Positions 38,445-47,783 of a stretch of 64,000 bases of DNA are shown piece by piece. This stretch comes from Brevundimonas goettingensis. GTDB taxonomy: Bacteria; Pseudomonadota; Alphaproteobacteria; Caulobacterales; Caulobacteraceae. Numbering within the stretch: the first letter of the stretch is position 1; each line of letters starts with the position of its first letter. The notes below the pieces were generated by a model, which was given only the letters and a program-made list of their open reading frames with translations, searched no databases and was not told the DNA's origin. A program made the translations under genes and the position numbers. The DNA lies in the NCBI RefSeq assembly GCF_017487405.1, contig NZ_CP062222.1:1225001-1289000 (forward strand), read 5' to 3'.

Positions 38445-38984
38445 ATGGTCCTTGAACGCACGCTGCTTCCGCATCCCGGCACGACCGCCGCAGGCCTTGG
38501 CAACATCAACGTCGAGGTCGATTGGGAGGGCCGGTCGTACGTCTACGTGACCTTCCGGGCCTCGGGCTTCGCAGGCGGCGTCTTCCTGCCGGCGGGGAAG
38601 GCGCCTGAGCGTCGCGACGAGCTCTGGATGCGCACCTGCTGCGAGGTCTTCGCCCGGCGGCGTCTCGACGACTATGTCGAGTTCAACCTGTCCCCGTCAG
38701 GCGACTGGGCCGCCTATGCCTTCTCCGGCTACCGCGCCGGCATGCGCAACTTCTCTGTGTCCGCCCCCGACATCCGGGTGATCCCGAAGGACGACGGGTT
38801 CGAGCTGACGGCCATGATCCCGTGGAGCGACTGGCCGCACATCGAGGCGATCGGCCTGTCGGCCGTGATCGAGGGCACTGACGGTTCCAAAACCTATTGG
38901 GCCCTGACCCATCCCTCGGATATGCCCGACTTCCACCATGCGGACTCGTTCGCGCTGATCTCGCCCGCCCTGGAGCACCCATGA
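38445..38984 (+). CDS. DOMON-like domain protein
   Basis: 179 residues forming an all-beta domain of the DOMON-like type, related to sugar- and heme-binding beta-sandwiches. Marks are ELWMRTCCEVFARRRLDDYVEFNLSPSGDWAAYAFSGYR and the closing THPSDMPDFHHADSF. No signal peptide is seen. It overlaps the following NamZ-like gene by four bases (ATGA), implying a shared role, possibly recognition of a carbohydrate or wall fragment. Ligand not known. Confidence 0.8.
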   Translation: MVLERTLLPHPGTTAAGLGNINVEVDWEGRSYVYVTFRASGFAGGVFLPAGKAPERRDELWMRTCCEVFARRRLDDYVEFNLSPSGDWAAYAFSGYRAGMRNFSVSAPDIRVIPKDDGFELTAMIPWSDWPHIEAIGLSAVIEGTDGSKTYWALTHPSDMPDFHHADSFALISPALEHP

Positions 38985-40183
38985 AGTTCGGCATCGACCG
39001 CCTGCTGTCCGACCCCGCCCTTCAGGCCGAGCTGAAGGGGCGGCGCGTGGCGTTGCTGGCGCATCCGGCGTCGGTGACGGCGGACCTGACCCACTCCATC
39101 GACGCCCTGGCGGCCCTGCCGGGGATCAAGCTGACGGCCGCCTTCGGGCCGCAGCACGGGATGAAGGGCGACCTGCAGGACAATATGATGGAGACGCCGG
39201 ACGAGACCGATCCGGTCCACGGCATCCCCGTCTTCAGCCTGTACGGGGAGGTGCGCCGGCCCTCGGGCCAGTCGATGACCACCTTCGACGTCATCCTGAT
39301 CGACCTGCAGGATGTGGGCTGCCGCATCTACACCTTCGTGACGACCCTGCTGTACGTGCTGGAGGCCGCGGCCGAGCACGGCAAGACGGTCTGGGTGCTG
39401 GACCGGCCCAACCCGGCCGGGCGGCCGGTCGAGGGGCTGACGCTGCGGCCGGGCTGGGAGAGCTTCGTCGGGGCCGGGCCCATGCCGATGCGGCACGGCA
39501 TGACCCTGGGCGAGATGGGCCTGTGGTTTATCGACCACTTCGGGCTGAAGGTGGACTACCGCGTCATCGAGATGGAGGGCTGGGAGCCCGAGCAGGGGCC
39601 CGGCTACGGCTGGCCGCTGAGTCAGCGCAGCTGGATCAACCCCAGCCCCAACGCCCCCAATGTCTCCATGGTCCGGGCCTATGCCGGCACTGTCATGCTG
39701 GAGGGGGCGACCCTGTCGGAGGGGCGAGGCACGACCCGTCCGCTGGAGCTGTTCGGGGCGCCCGACATCGTGGCCCGCGATGTCATCGCCGAGATGCAGC
39801 GGCTGGCGCCCGAGTGGCTGAAGGGCTGTGTCCTGCGCGACTGCTGGTTCCAGCCGACCTTCCACAAGCACGTCGGCCAGCTCTGCAACGGGGTCCAGAT
39901 CCACGTCGACGACCCCCACTATGACCATGCCGCCTTCAAGCCCTGGCGGGTCCAGGCCCTGGCCTTCAAGGCGGTGCGCAACCTCTATCCGGACTACGAT
40001 CTGTGGCGCGACTTCCCCTATGAGTACGCCTTCGGCAAGCTGCCGATCGACACCATCAACGGCAGCCCGGCCCTGCGGGAATGGGTCGACGATCGGGAGG
40101 CCACGGCCGCCGATCTGGACGCCCTGACCCTGCCGGACGAGGCGGCCTGGGAAGAGGCGCGGAAGCCCTTCCTGCTCTATTGA
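38981..40183 (+). CDS. namZ: DUF1343 / NamZ-type exo-beta-N-acetylmuramidase
   Basis: 400 residues covering a full DUF1343 protein: RRVALLAHPASVTADLTHSID, FGPQHGMKGDLQDNMMET, FDVILIDLQDVGCRIYTFVTTLLY, WVLDRPNPAGR, EGATLSEGRGTTRPLELFGAP and a C-terminal module ending ARKPFLLY. In Bacillus, NamZ removes terminal MurNAc from wall fragments. No signal peptide is present, so a cytoplasmic recycling role is likely here. ATG 38981 overlaps the DOMON gene's TGA. The stop lies in the first unit of a 17-bp tandem repeat. Confidence 0.9.
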   Translation: MKFGIDRLLSDPALQAELKGRRVALLAHPASVTADLTHSIDALAALPGIKLTAAFGPQHGMKGDLQDNMMETPDETDPVHGIPVFSLYGEVRRPSGQSMTTFDVILIDLQDVGCRIYTFVTTLLYVLEAAAEHGKTVWVLDRPNPAGRPVEGLTLRPGWESFVGAGPMPMRHGMTLGEMGLWFIDHFGLKVDYRVIEMEGWEPEQGPGYGWPLSQRSWINPSPNAPNVSMVRAYAGTVMLEGATLSEGRGTTRPLELFGAPDIVARDVIAEMQRLAPEWLKGCVLRDCWFQPTFHKHVGQLCNGVQIHVDDPHYDHAAFKPWRVQALAFKAVRNLYPDYDLWRDFPYEYAFGKLPIDTINGSPALREWVDDREATAADLDALTLPDEAAWEEARKPFLLY

Positions 40184-40221
40184 GGGGCCTGCTCTATTGA
40201 GCGGCCTGCTCTATTGAGCGG
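40171..40221. repeat. 17-bp tandem repeat, three copies, at the namZ/eamA junction
   Basis: The unit CCTGCTCTATTGAGCGG occurs at 40171-40187 (one mismatch), 40188-40204 and 40205-40221. Each copy contains TTGA, so the namZ stop TGA and the transporter's TTG start come from different copies. Since 17 is not a multiple of three, only the TTG of copy three opens the transporter frame. Confidence 0.9.
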
Positions 40222-41164
40222 CCTGTCCAACCGGTGGCTGGGCGTCGCGTGCGGCGTCGGGGCCGGGGCCATGTGGGGCATGGTCTTCCTGGCGCCCAAG
40301 GCCACGCCGGACGCCTCTCCGGCCCTGATGGCGGCCGGGCGCTACATCGCCTACGGGCTGATCGCGGCGATGCTGGTCGCCCCGCGCTGGCGGCGGCTGA
40401 CGGCCCTGCTGACCGGCGAGGCCTGGCGGGCGCTGGTGCTGCTGAGCGTGCTGGGGAACCTGCTCTACTACGCCCTGCTGGTCGTCGCCGTGCACTGGGC
40501 CGGGGTCTCGGCCAGCGCCCTGATCGTCGGGATGGTGCCGGTGGTGGTGGCCCTGTGGGGGCTGCGCGAGCCGGGCGCCGCGCCGCTGAAGCGGATCGCT
40601 CCGGCGTTGGTGCTGGCGGTCATCGCCGTGGTCCTGATCGGGCATGAAGCCTCGCAAGGAGAGGCAGGCGGGGAGGGGGCGCGGCCCCTGTGGACCAGCC
40701 TGATGGGTCTCGGCTGCGCGGTCGCGGCCCTGGTGTCCTGGTCGGCCTATGCGGTATTCAACAGCCGCTGGCTTGACCGGCTGCCGGACGTCTCGGCCCA
40801 CGACTGGTCGCTGCTGACCGGGGTGGTGACAGGAGGCCTGTCGCTGGGCTTGGCGGTGCTGGTGCTGTTCGATCCGCCGCAGTGGGCCATTGGCGATTGG
40901 GGCCTGTTCGTCGGTGTCTCGGCGGCCGTGGCCTTCGGCGCCTCCATCGTCGGCAACGCCTTCTGGAACCGCGCCAGCCGGCTGCTGCCCATGACCCTGA
41001 TGGGCCAGATGATCGTCTTCGAGACTCTGTTCGCCCTGGCCTATGGCTTCCTCTTGGCCCGGCGCGGCCCGAGCCTGCTGGAGGGGCTGGCCGTGGTCCT
41101 GATGGTCGCCAGCGTCCTGCTCAGCGTGCGGGCGCATGGGCCGGAGCTGGAGGCCGAGCGGTAG
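40214..41164 (+). CDS. EamA-family (drug/metabolite superfamily) transporter
   Basis: 316 residues with about ten transmembrane helices in two EamA halves. The first begins LGVACGVGAGAMWGMVFLAPKA; the second contains GCAVAALVSWSAYAVFNSRWL and closes with LAVVLMVASVLLSVRAHG. It exports or imports an unidentified small metabolite. The start is TTG at 40214 in the third unit of the tandem repeat, with no strong ribosome site; coupling to namZ is likely. A wall-recycling product would fit the neighbourhood, but that is speculation. Confidence 0.85.
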   Translation: MSGLSNRWLGVACGVGAGAMWGMVFLAPKATPDASPALMAAGRYIAYGLIAAMLVAPRWRRLTALLTGEAWRALVLLSVLGNLLYYALLVVAVHWAGVSASALIVGMVPVVVALWGLREPGAAPLKRIAPALVLAVIAVVLIGHEASQGEAGGEGARPLWTSLMGLGCAVAALVSWSAYAVFNSRWLDRLPDVSAHDWSLLTGVVTGGLSLGLAVLVLFDPPQWAIGDWGLFVGVSAAVAFGASIVGNAFWNRASRLLPMTLMGQMIVFETLFALAYGFLLARRGPSLLEGLAVVLMVASVLLSVRAHGPELEAER

Positions 41165-41453
41165 GGTTTGCACTCCGAAAAAGGCGAGTGCAAAAGGTGC
41201 ATTTTTGAATGATGAAGTTCAGGTTTGGTGCGTAAATTCCTGAAGTCTAACGATCTATATCGCGAGAAGGGTTTGCACTCGGCTTGCACTCGAGTGCGGG
41301 CGCGGCGGTGATGTCAAAGACCGGGGACTGGGAGTCTAACCCGGTTTTGAGGCGTGCCAAGCCGAATGCTCCCATTCGCCTGAAAGACGCGGAGTATCAG
41401 CCTGTTGGACCGGGCCGGTATGCTGACCCAACGCCGCTCAGCCCGATGACGGG
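41165..41453. other. Gene-free, AT-richer region with GCACTC repeats
   Basis: About 290 bases without a gene and with visibly lower GC than the surroundings. GGGTTTGCACTC occurs twice (41164-41175, 41269-41280). TTTGCACTC and GAGTGCAAA form a 9-bp stem at 41167-41194. GCACTCGAGTGC is a 12-bp palindrome at 41286-41297. Five GCACTC hexamers in either orientation lie within 130 bases. The right part resembles no family I know. It looks like the relic of a transferred element. Confidence 0.5.
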
Positions 41454-42277
41454 CTAGAACCGCCGCGCCAGGCCGACGCCGAACTCCACGTCGGGGCTGT
41501 CGTCGTTCAGACCGAAATTCAGGCCGACGTCGAGCTGGCTGTCGGCCAGCATCGGCGGGGTCCAGACGGCGGTCAGGTCGAAGGTCGACTGGGTCGAGGC
41601 CTCGACCGGGTCGTCGTCGCGACTGACCCAGATCTCGGCGCCCAGGGCCCATTCGCCGAAGCCGCGCCCGATGCCCGCCACTATTGTGTACGCGGCGTGG
41701 CGGCCGTCGCCGTCGCTGTCGGCGGCGACGTCGATCTCGGGCGACAGGCTCAGCGACCAGTCGTCGTTCAGCGCCACGGAGACGGGCAGGACGATCCCGC
41801 CCTCGAAGCCGTCGTCTCCCACGTCGCGCGAGCCGGTCGGGGCGGTGATGAAGCCGACGATGGCCGCCGACAGCCCGCTGCCGTCCGGACGGGCCAGGGA
41901 ATGGCGGACGCCGATCGAGATGTCGCCGATGCCATCGGCGATCTCGCTGTCGACCGTGGCGCGGTCGGTGACCTTTTCACGGCTGTAGGGGGTGACGCCG
42001 ACTGGATCTCGTTCTGTCCGTCGACGCCGTAGCGGATGAAGGTGTCGCCATAGGCGAGGCTCTCGACCTTGAAGTCGTCGGTCTTCTGCCAGCCGCCGTC
42101 GAAGAGGCCCAGTTCGACCTGCCAGTGACCCTGGTCGAGGATACAGGTCGGCGTGCCCTTGCCCGGCCGGTCGGCGCAGAAGTCGCGCAGGCCGTAGTCG
42201 TAGTGTTCCGCCATGGCCGGCGCCGCGGCCAGCATGGACGCGAGCCCGAACAGGGCGGCAGCCAGTCTGTTGATCAT
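41454..42277 (-). CDS. Outer-membrane beta-barrel protein (phenol-pathway transporter-like), reading frame broken once
   Basis: Signal peptide MINRLAAALFGLASMLAAAPAMA, then GHWQVELGLFDGGWQKTDDFKVESLAYGDTFIRYGVDGQNEIQ. There the frame fails at about 42002, and the other frame continues VGVTPYSREKVTD, IGDISIGVRHSLARPDG and FITAPTGSRDVGDDGFEGGIVLPVS to a C-terminal Phe (FGVGLARRF), the usual end of an outer-membrane barrel. Adding one G gives 274 residues. The pattern fits the MetA-pathway-of-phenol-degradation family of putative transporters. Substrate unknown. Confidence 0.8.
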
Positions 42278-42389
42278 CTGAGTCGTCTCCCCAAGGCCTT
42301 CTATACCGCAGGTCTTTCAGCGGGCGATGTCCCATCCCCGACACAATCCGTCGGTCTCCTGCTCAGCCTGTAGCGGTGCGGAGGGGCGG

Positions 42390-43112
42390 ATGATCGGTCT
42401 GGTATTGGCGGCGGTGCTGACGTTTCAGACGGGGGCGCCGTCGGGCCTGTCGCTGCCTCCGGCCCCGGCGCCGACCCTGAGCCCTGAAGCAAGGCAACTG
42501 ATCGCACCGGTCCTGGACGGAATCACGACCGAACAGGCCCGGCAGGCCGCCCTGCCGCCGCCCGCCGACATCAATGAGCGGTTCCTGCGCATGTACAGGC
42601 TGGACCAGCAGACCCGGGCCGCCGCGACGGATATCGATTTCACCACCCTGCCGCCCGATCAACGCCAGCCGGCGATGGCGGCGATGTGGACCGCCATCGG
42701 CGCGGTGGACGAGTCCAACCAGAAGGCTTTGCTGGAGATGTTGCCGCCCGAGGGGTGGTTCTACAAATCCGTCTACGGCGACGGACCAGCCAGTACGGCC
42801 TTCCTGATCATCCAGCATTCGGATGTCGATCTCTGGCGGCGCTTCCTGCCGGTGCTGGAGCCGCTGGTCGCTACCGGCGAGGTCGAGGGGCAGTCCTACG
42901 GCCTGATGTACGACCGGCTGGCGGTCGCTGAGGGACGGCCGCAGCGCTACGGCACCCAGATGACCTGCAAGGGCGGCAAATTCGTCGTCGACTACGACGC
43001 CCTCGAAGATCCGGAGCACGCGGAAGAGCGCCGGGCGGCCATGGGCTTCCACCGGACGCTCAAGGAATACGAGGCCCTGTTCGCCGGCTACCCGTCCTGC
43101 GAGGAGGACTGA
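42390..43112 (+). CDS. DUF6624-like exported protein
   Basis: 240 residues with an N-terminal hydrophobic stretch (MIGLVLAAVLTFQTGAPSG) that may be a signal peptide. The domain has RMYRLDQQTRAAA, a central WTAIGAVDESNQKALLEMLPPEGW, then STAFLIIQHSDVDLWRRFLPVLEPLV and MYDRLAVAEGRPQRYGTQMTCKGGK. This Q/H-containing pattern is that of DUF6624, a family of unknown role. ATG 42390 follows GAGGGGC at good spacing. It meets the convergent hydrolase gene end to end with no gap. Confidence 0.7.
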   Translation: MIGLVLAAVLTFQTGAPSGLSLPPAPAPTLSPEARQLIAPVLDGITTEQARQAALPPPADINERFLRMYRLDQQTRAAATDIDFTTLPPDQRQPAMAAMWTAIGAVDESNQKALLEMLPPEGWFYKSVYGDGPASTAFLIIQHSDVDLWRRFLPVLEPLVATGEVEGQSYGLMYDRLAVAEGRPQRYGTQMTCKGGKFVVDYDALEDPEHAEERRAAMGFHRTLKEYEALFAGYPSCEED

Positions 43113-43763
43113 TCAGGCCGGCTTTTCTTCCAGGCGCTTGTCCAGATAGGCGCCGACGCGGCGGTCGACGGCGTCCATGTGGTTTTGCCAGAAGTGGCTG
43201 GCGCCGTCCTCCAGCTCATAGTCGATGACGATGCCCTTCTGGGTGCGCAGCTTGTTGACCACGCGCTCGACCTCGACCGGCGGCACGATGCTGTCCGCCG
43301 TCCCGTGCAGGAACAGGCCCGAGGCCGGGCAGGGGGCGAGGAAGGAGAAGTCGTACATGTTCGACGGCGGCGAGACGGAGATGAAGCCGTCGGTCTCGGG
43401 CCGGCGCATCAGAAGCTGCATGCCGATATAGGCGCCGAATTGATAGCCGGCGACCCAGGTCTGGGTGGCGGCGGGGTTGTTGGCCTGGAGCCAGTCGAGG
43501 GCGGTGGCGGCGTCGGCCAGCTCGCCGATGCCCGAATCGAACTCGCCCTGGGACTTGCCCACGCCGCGCGAATTGTAGCGCAGGGTCGCGAAGCCACGCT
43601 TCACGAACAGCTGGTACAGCGTCACCGCGACCGGGTTGTTCATATGGCCGCCGGCCTTGGGGTGCGGGTGCAGGATCAGGGCGATCGGAGCATTGGCGCG
43701 CTTGCCCGGGGAATAGCGACCTTCGATACGACCGGAGGCGCCGGGCAGGATGACTTCAGGCAT
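43113..43763 (-). CDS. Alpha/beta hydrolase-fold protein without the catalytic Ser
   Basis: 216 residues of the COG2945 type. HPHPKAGGHMNNPV forms the oxyanion region, followed by LRYNSRGVGKSQGEFDSGIGE. The elbow reads AGYQFGAYIG, where active members have GxSxG, so the nucleophile is Gln. Later are GLFLHGTADSIVPPVEVERV (Asp) and EDGASHFWQNH (His). Family, fold and the Asp and His are intact, so this may be a binding or non-catalytic protein. MPEVILPGASGRIEGRY at 43763 is preferred to GTG 43784 as start. Confidence 0.85.
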   Translation of the reverse strand: MPEVILPGASGRIEGRYSPGKRANAPIALILHPHPKAGGHMNNPVAVTLYQLFVKRGFATLRYNSRGVGKSQGEFDSGIGELADAATALDWLQANNPAATQTWVAGYQFGAYIGMQLLMRRPETDGFISVSPPSNMYDFSFLAPCPASGLFLHGTADSIVPPVEVERVVNKLRTQKGIVIDYELEDGASHFWQNHMDAVDRRVGAYLDKRLEEKPA

Positions 43764-43810
43764 GAGGCTCTGGAATCCGTTCACATATGTCGTTTCGGCG
43801 GCATGAATAC

Positions 43811-43840
43811 TTGACCGCTGCGGTAGGACTTTCTAAGTCC
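43811..43840 (+). promoter_or_regulatory. Promoter and operator dyad upstream of iscR
   Basis: TTGACC at 43811-43816 is a good -35 element. The perfect dyad GGACTT-TCT-AAGTCC at 43826-43840 overlaps the expected -10 position, 80 bases before the iscR ATG. IscR represses its own operon in other bacteria, so this dyad is the candidate site; the match to an IscR consensus is not tested. Confidence 0.45.
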
Positions 43841-43920
43841 CCCGTGCGCGCCGCCGCCTTGCAGAAGGCGCGGGTCTTAGCACAGGACCCCCGAAAAGCG
43901 CGAGAATTTTGAGGGTGCGA

Positions 43921-44409
43921 ATGCGTCTGTCGACCAAGGGACGATACGCCGTGATGGCGATGGCCGATCTGGCGAAGAACAGCCGTGCGGATGACGGCGC
44001 CGCGCGCGCGGTTTCGCTGGCCGAGATCGCGCAGCGCCAAGAGATTTCATTGAGTTATCTGGAACAGCTGTTCGCCCGACTGAGGAAGGGCGGGCTGGTC
44101 ATGAGCGTGCGCGGTCCCGGCGGCGGCTATCGGCTGGCCAGGGGGGCGGATGAGACCGTGGTCGCCGACATCGTCCTGGCGGTCGATGAGCCGATCCGCG
44201 CGACCCGCTGCGTCGGCCATTCCTCGCCCAAGGGCTGCATGATGGCCGGCGAGCGCTGCATCACCCACAATCTGTGGGAAGATCTCGGCGACGAGATCCA
44301 CCGCTATCTGGCCGGCGTCTCGCTGGAAGACGTGGTGATGAACCGCACGGGCGCGCGGCGCCGGGCGGCTGAGGCGGAAGCCGTCATCGTCGTGGAGGAG
44401 GCCGCATGA
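43921..44409 (+). CDS. iscR: Rrf2-family iron-sulfur regulator IscR
   Basis: A 162-residue dimeric winged-helix regulator. MRLSTKGRYAVMAMADLA begins the domain. ISLSYLEQLFARLRKGGLVMSVRGPGGGYRLA is the recognition helix and wing. The Fe-S ligands are three Cys and a His in CVGHSSPKGCMMAGERCITH (C-x8-C-x6-C-x2-H). It senses cluster status and controls the suf genes that follow. ATG 43921 is used; a start four codons earlier is possible. It overlaps the next gene by four bases (ATGA). Confidence 0.94.
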   Translation: MRLSTKGRYAVMAMADLAKNSRADDGAARAVSLAEIAQRQEISLSYLEQLFARLRKGGLVMSVRGPGGGYRLARGADETVVADIVLAVDEPIRATRCVGHSSPKGCMMAGERCITHNLWEDLGDEIHRYLAGVSLEDVVMNRTGARRRAAEAEAVIVVEEAA

Positions 44410-45544
44410 GCGTCTACCTCGACTACAACGCTTCGGGCCTGATCCGGCCGGAAGTGCTGGAGGTCATGACCGCCATCCTGGCCGAGGGCGGCAACGCCTC
44501 GGCGGTGCATGCCCTGGGCCGCAAGGCGCGGGCGCGGATCGAGACGGCGCGGGCCCAGGTGGCGGCCCTGGTCGGCGCCGATCCGACGGCGGTGATCTTC
44601 TCGTCCGGCGGCACGGAATCCAACGGTCAGGGTCTGGCCAGCGCCCTGGCCGCCGGCTGCGAGCGGCTGATCGTCAGCTCGACCGAGCATCCCTGCATCC
44701 TCGAAGCCGCGGTGGCCTCCGGCAAGCCGGTGAAGATGCTGCCGGTGGATACCAACGGCGTGATCCAGCTGGGCAAGCTGTCGGAGCTGCTGCGCCTGCC
44801 CGGCAAGGCGGTGGTGGCCATCCATCACGCGAACAATGAGAGCGGGGTCCTCCAGCCCATCGCCGCGGCCGCCCGGATCGTGCGCGAGGCCGGCGGCTGG
44901 CTGCATGTCGATGCGGTCCAGTCGGCGGGCAAGATCCCGGTCGATATGCGTAGCCTCGGCGCCGACAGCCTGACCCTTTCGGCGCACAAGCTGGGCGGGC
45001 CCCAAGGCGTGGGCGCTCTGATCATGGGCGCGGGCCGGTCGGCGGTCGCCGTGGTCCACGGCGCCGGTCAGGAGCGCGGCATGCGCGGCGGCACCGAGAA
45101 TGTCGCGGGCGTGGCGGGCTTCGGCGTGGCGGCGGAATGCGCCCTGCGTGACCTGCCCCATGTCGAGACGCACAAGCCTTGGCGCGACGCGGCCGAGAAG
45201 ACGGTCACCGCCGCCGGCGCCGTGATCATTGGCGGGGCAGTCGAGCGGCTGCCCAACACCCTGTTCATGGCCGTCGCCGACTGGGACAGTCCGCAGCAGG
45301 TGATCACCCTCGATCTGGCCGGGATCATGGCCTCGGGCGGGTCGGCCTGTTCGTCGGGCAAGACCAAACCCTCGCGCGCCATCCTGGCAACGGGCCGCGC
45401 CGACCTGGCCACTGGAGGCGTGCGCGCCTCGGGCGGCTGGACCACCACCGAAGATGACTGGATCCGTTTCGCGACGACCTGGGCGACGGCCTATGCCGCC
45501 CAGCGCCAACGGATCGCCGAGCGTAGCAAGAAGGAGGTCGCGTA

Positions 45545-45545
<1 letters not shown>
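44406..45545 (+). CDS. Cysteine desulfurase (NifS/IscS type)
   Basis: Takes sulfur from cysteine as an enzyme persulfide with PLP. 379 residues: [20 protein letters not shown] at the start, [38 protein letters not shown], the PLP Lys in [15 protein letters not shown], and the active Cys in [19 protein letters not shown]. It is the first of two desulfurases in this operon; the other is SufS. ATGA overlap with iscR and a one-base overlap with sufB tie the three together. Confidence 0.93.
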
Positions 45546-47011
<1,466 letters not shown>

Positions 47012-47021
47012 AAGAAGAACC

Positions 47022-47783
47022 ATGCTGAAGATCAACAACCTCCACGTCTCCGTCGGTGAAAAGCCGATCCTCAAGGGGCTGACGCTCGATGTGCCCGCCG
47101 GCGAGGTGCATGCCATCATGGGTCCGAACGGGGCGGGCAAGTCGACGCTGGGCTACGCCCTGTCGGGCCGGCCGGGCTATGAGGCGACCGAAGGTTCGGT
47201 CCAGTGGAATGGCGACGATATGCTGGCGCTGGAGCCGGCCGAGCGCGCCGCCAAGGGCGTCTTCCTGTCGTTCCAGTATCCCGTCGAGATTCCCGGCGTG
47301 CCGGCCATGACCTTCGTGCGCACGGCCCTGAACGCCCAGAAGCGCGCGCGTGGCGAGGTCGAGGTCTCGGCGCCCGAGTTCCTGAAGCTGGTCAAGACGG
47401 CCTCGGCGACGCTGAAGATGAATTTCGACATGCTCAAGCGGCCGCTGAACGTCGGCTTCTCGGGCGGCGAGAAGAAGCGGATGGAGATCCTGCAGATGGC
47501 CCTGCTGGAGCCGTCGCTGCTGATCCTCGACGAGACCGATTCCGGCCTCGACATCGACGCCCTGCGCATCGTGTCGGAGGGGGTAAACGCCCTGCGTTCG
47601 CCGGACCGCTCCATGCTGGTCATCACCCACTATCAGCGGCTGCTCGACTATATCAAACCCGACCGGGTGCACGTCCTGGCCGCGGGCCGGATCGTGGCCT
47701 CGGGTGGGCCCGAGCTGGCGCTCAAGCTGGAGGCGGAGGGCTACGACCAGTACCTGCCGCCCATCCCCGAGATTGCCGCTTGA
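47022..47783 (+). CDS. sufC: Fe-S assembly ATPase SufC
   Basis: An ABC-type ATPase of 253 residues with no membrane domain. Walker A is GPNGAGKSTLGYALSG, the Q loop is SFQYPVEIPG, the signature is FSGGEKKRMEILQMALLEP, and Walker B is LLILDETDSGLDIDALRIV with the H switch in LVITHYQRLLDYI. ATG 47022 is chosen. The stop TGA at 47781-47783 overlaps the TTG start of sufD. Confidence 0.97.
   Translation: MLKINNLHVSVGEKPILKGLTLDVPAGEVHAIMGPNGAGKSTLGYALSGRPGYEATEGSVQWNGDDMLALEPAERAAKGVFLSFQYPVEIPGVPAMTFVRTALNAQKRARGEVEVSAPEFLKLVKTASATLKMNFDMLKRPLNVGFSGGEKKRMEILQMALLEPSLLILDETDSGLDIDALRIVSEGVNALRSPDRSMLVITHYQRLLDYIKPDRVHVLAAGRIVASGGPELALKLEAEGYDQYLPPIPEIAA

Noticed and set aside
41167..41194. CIRCE operator for HrcA
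   Set aside because: The spacer is 10 not 9 and the outer bases differ. It also lies between convergent gene ends with no heat-shock gene downstream, so it cannot act as the usual groE or dnaK operator.
47204..47780. Long N-terminal extension of sufD inside sufC
   Set aside because: The frame is open but overlaps sufC completely with non-protein-like Arg-rich sequence; the SufD family starts near the TTG at 47780.
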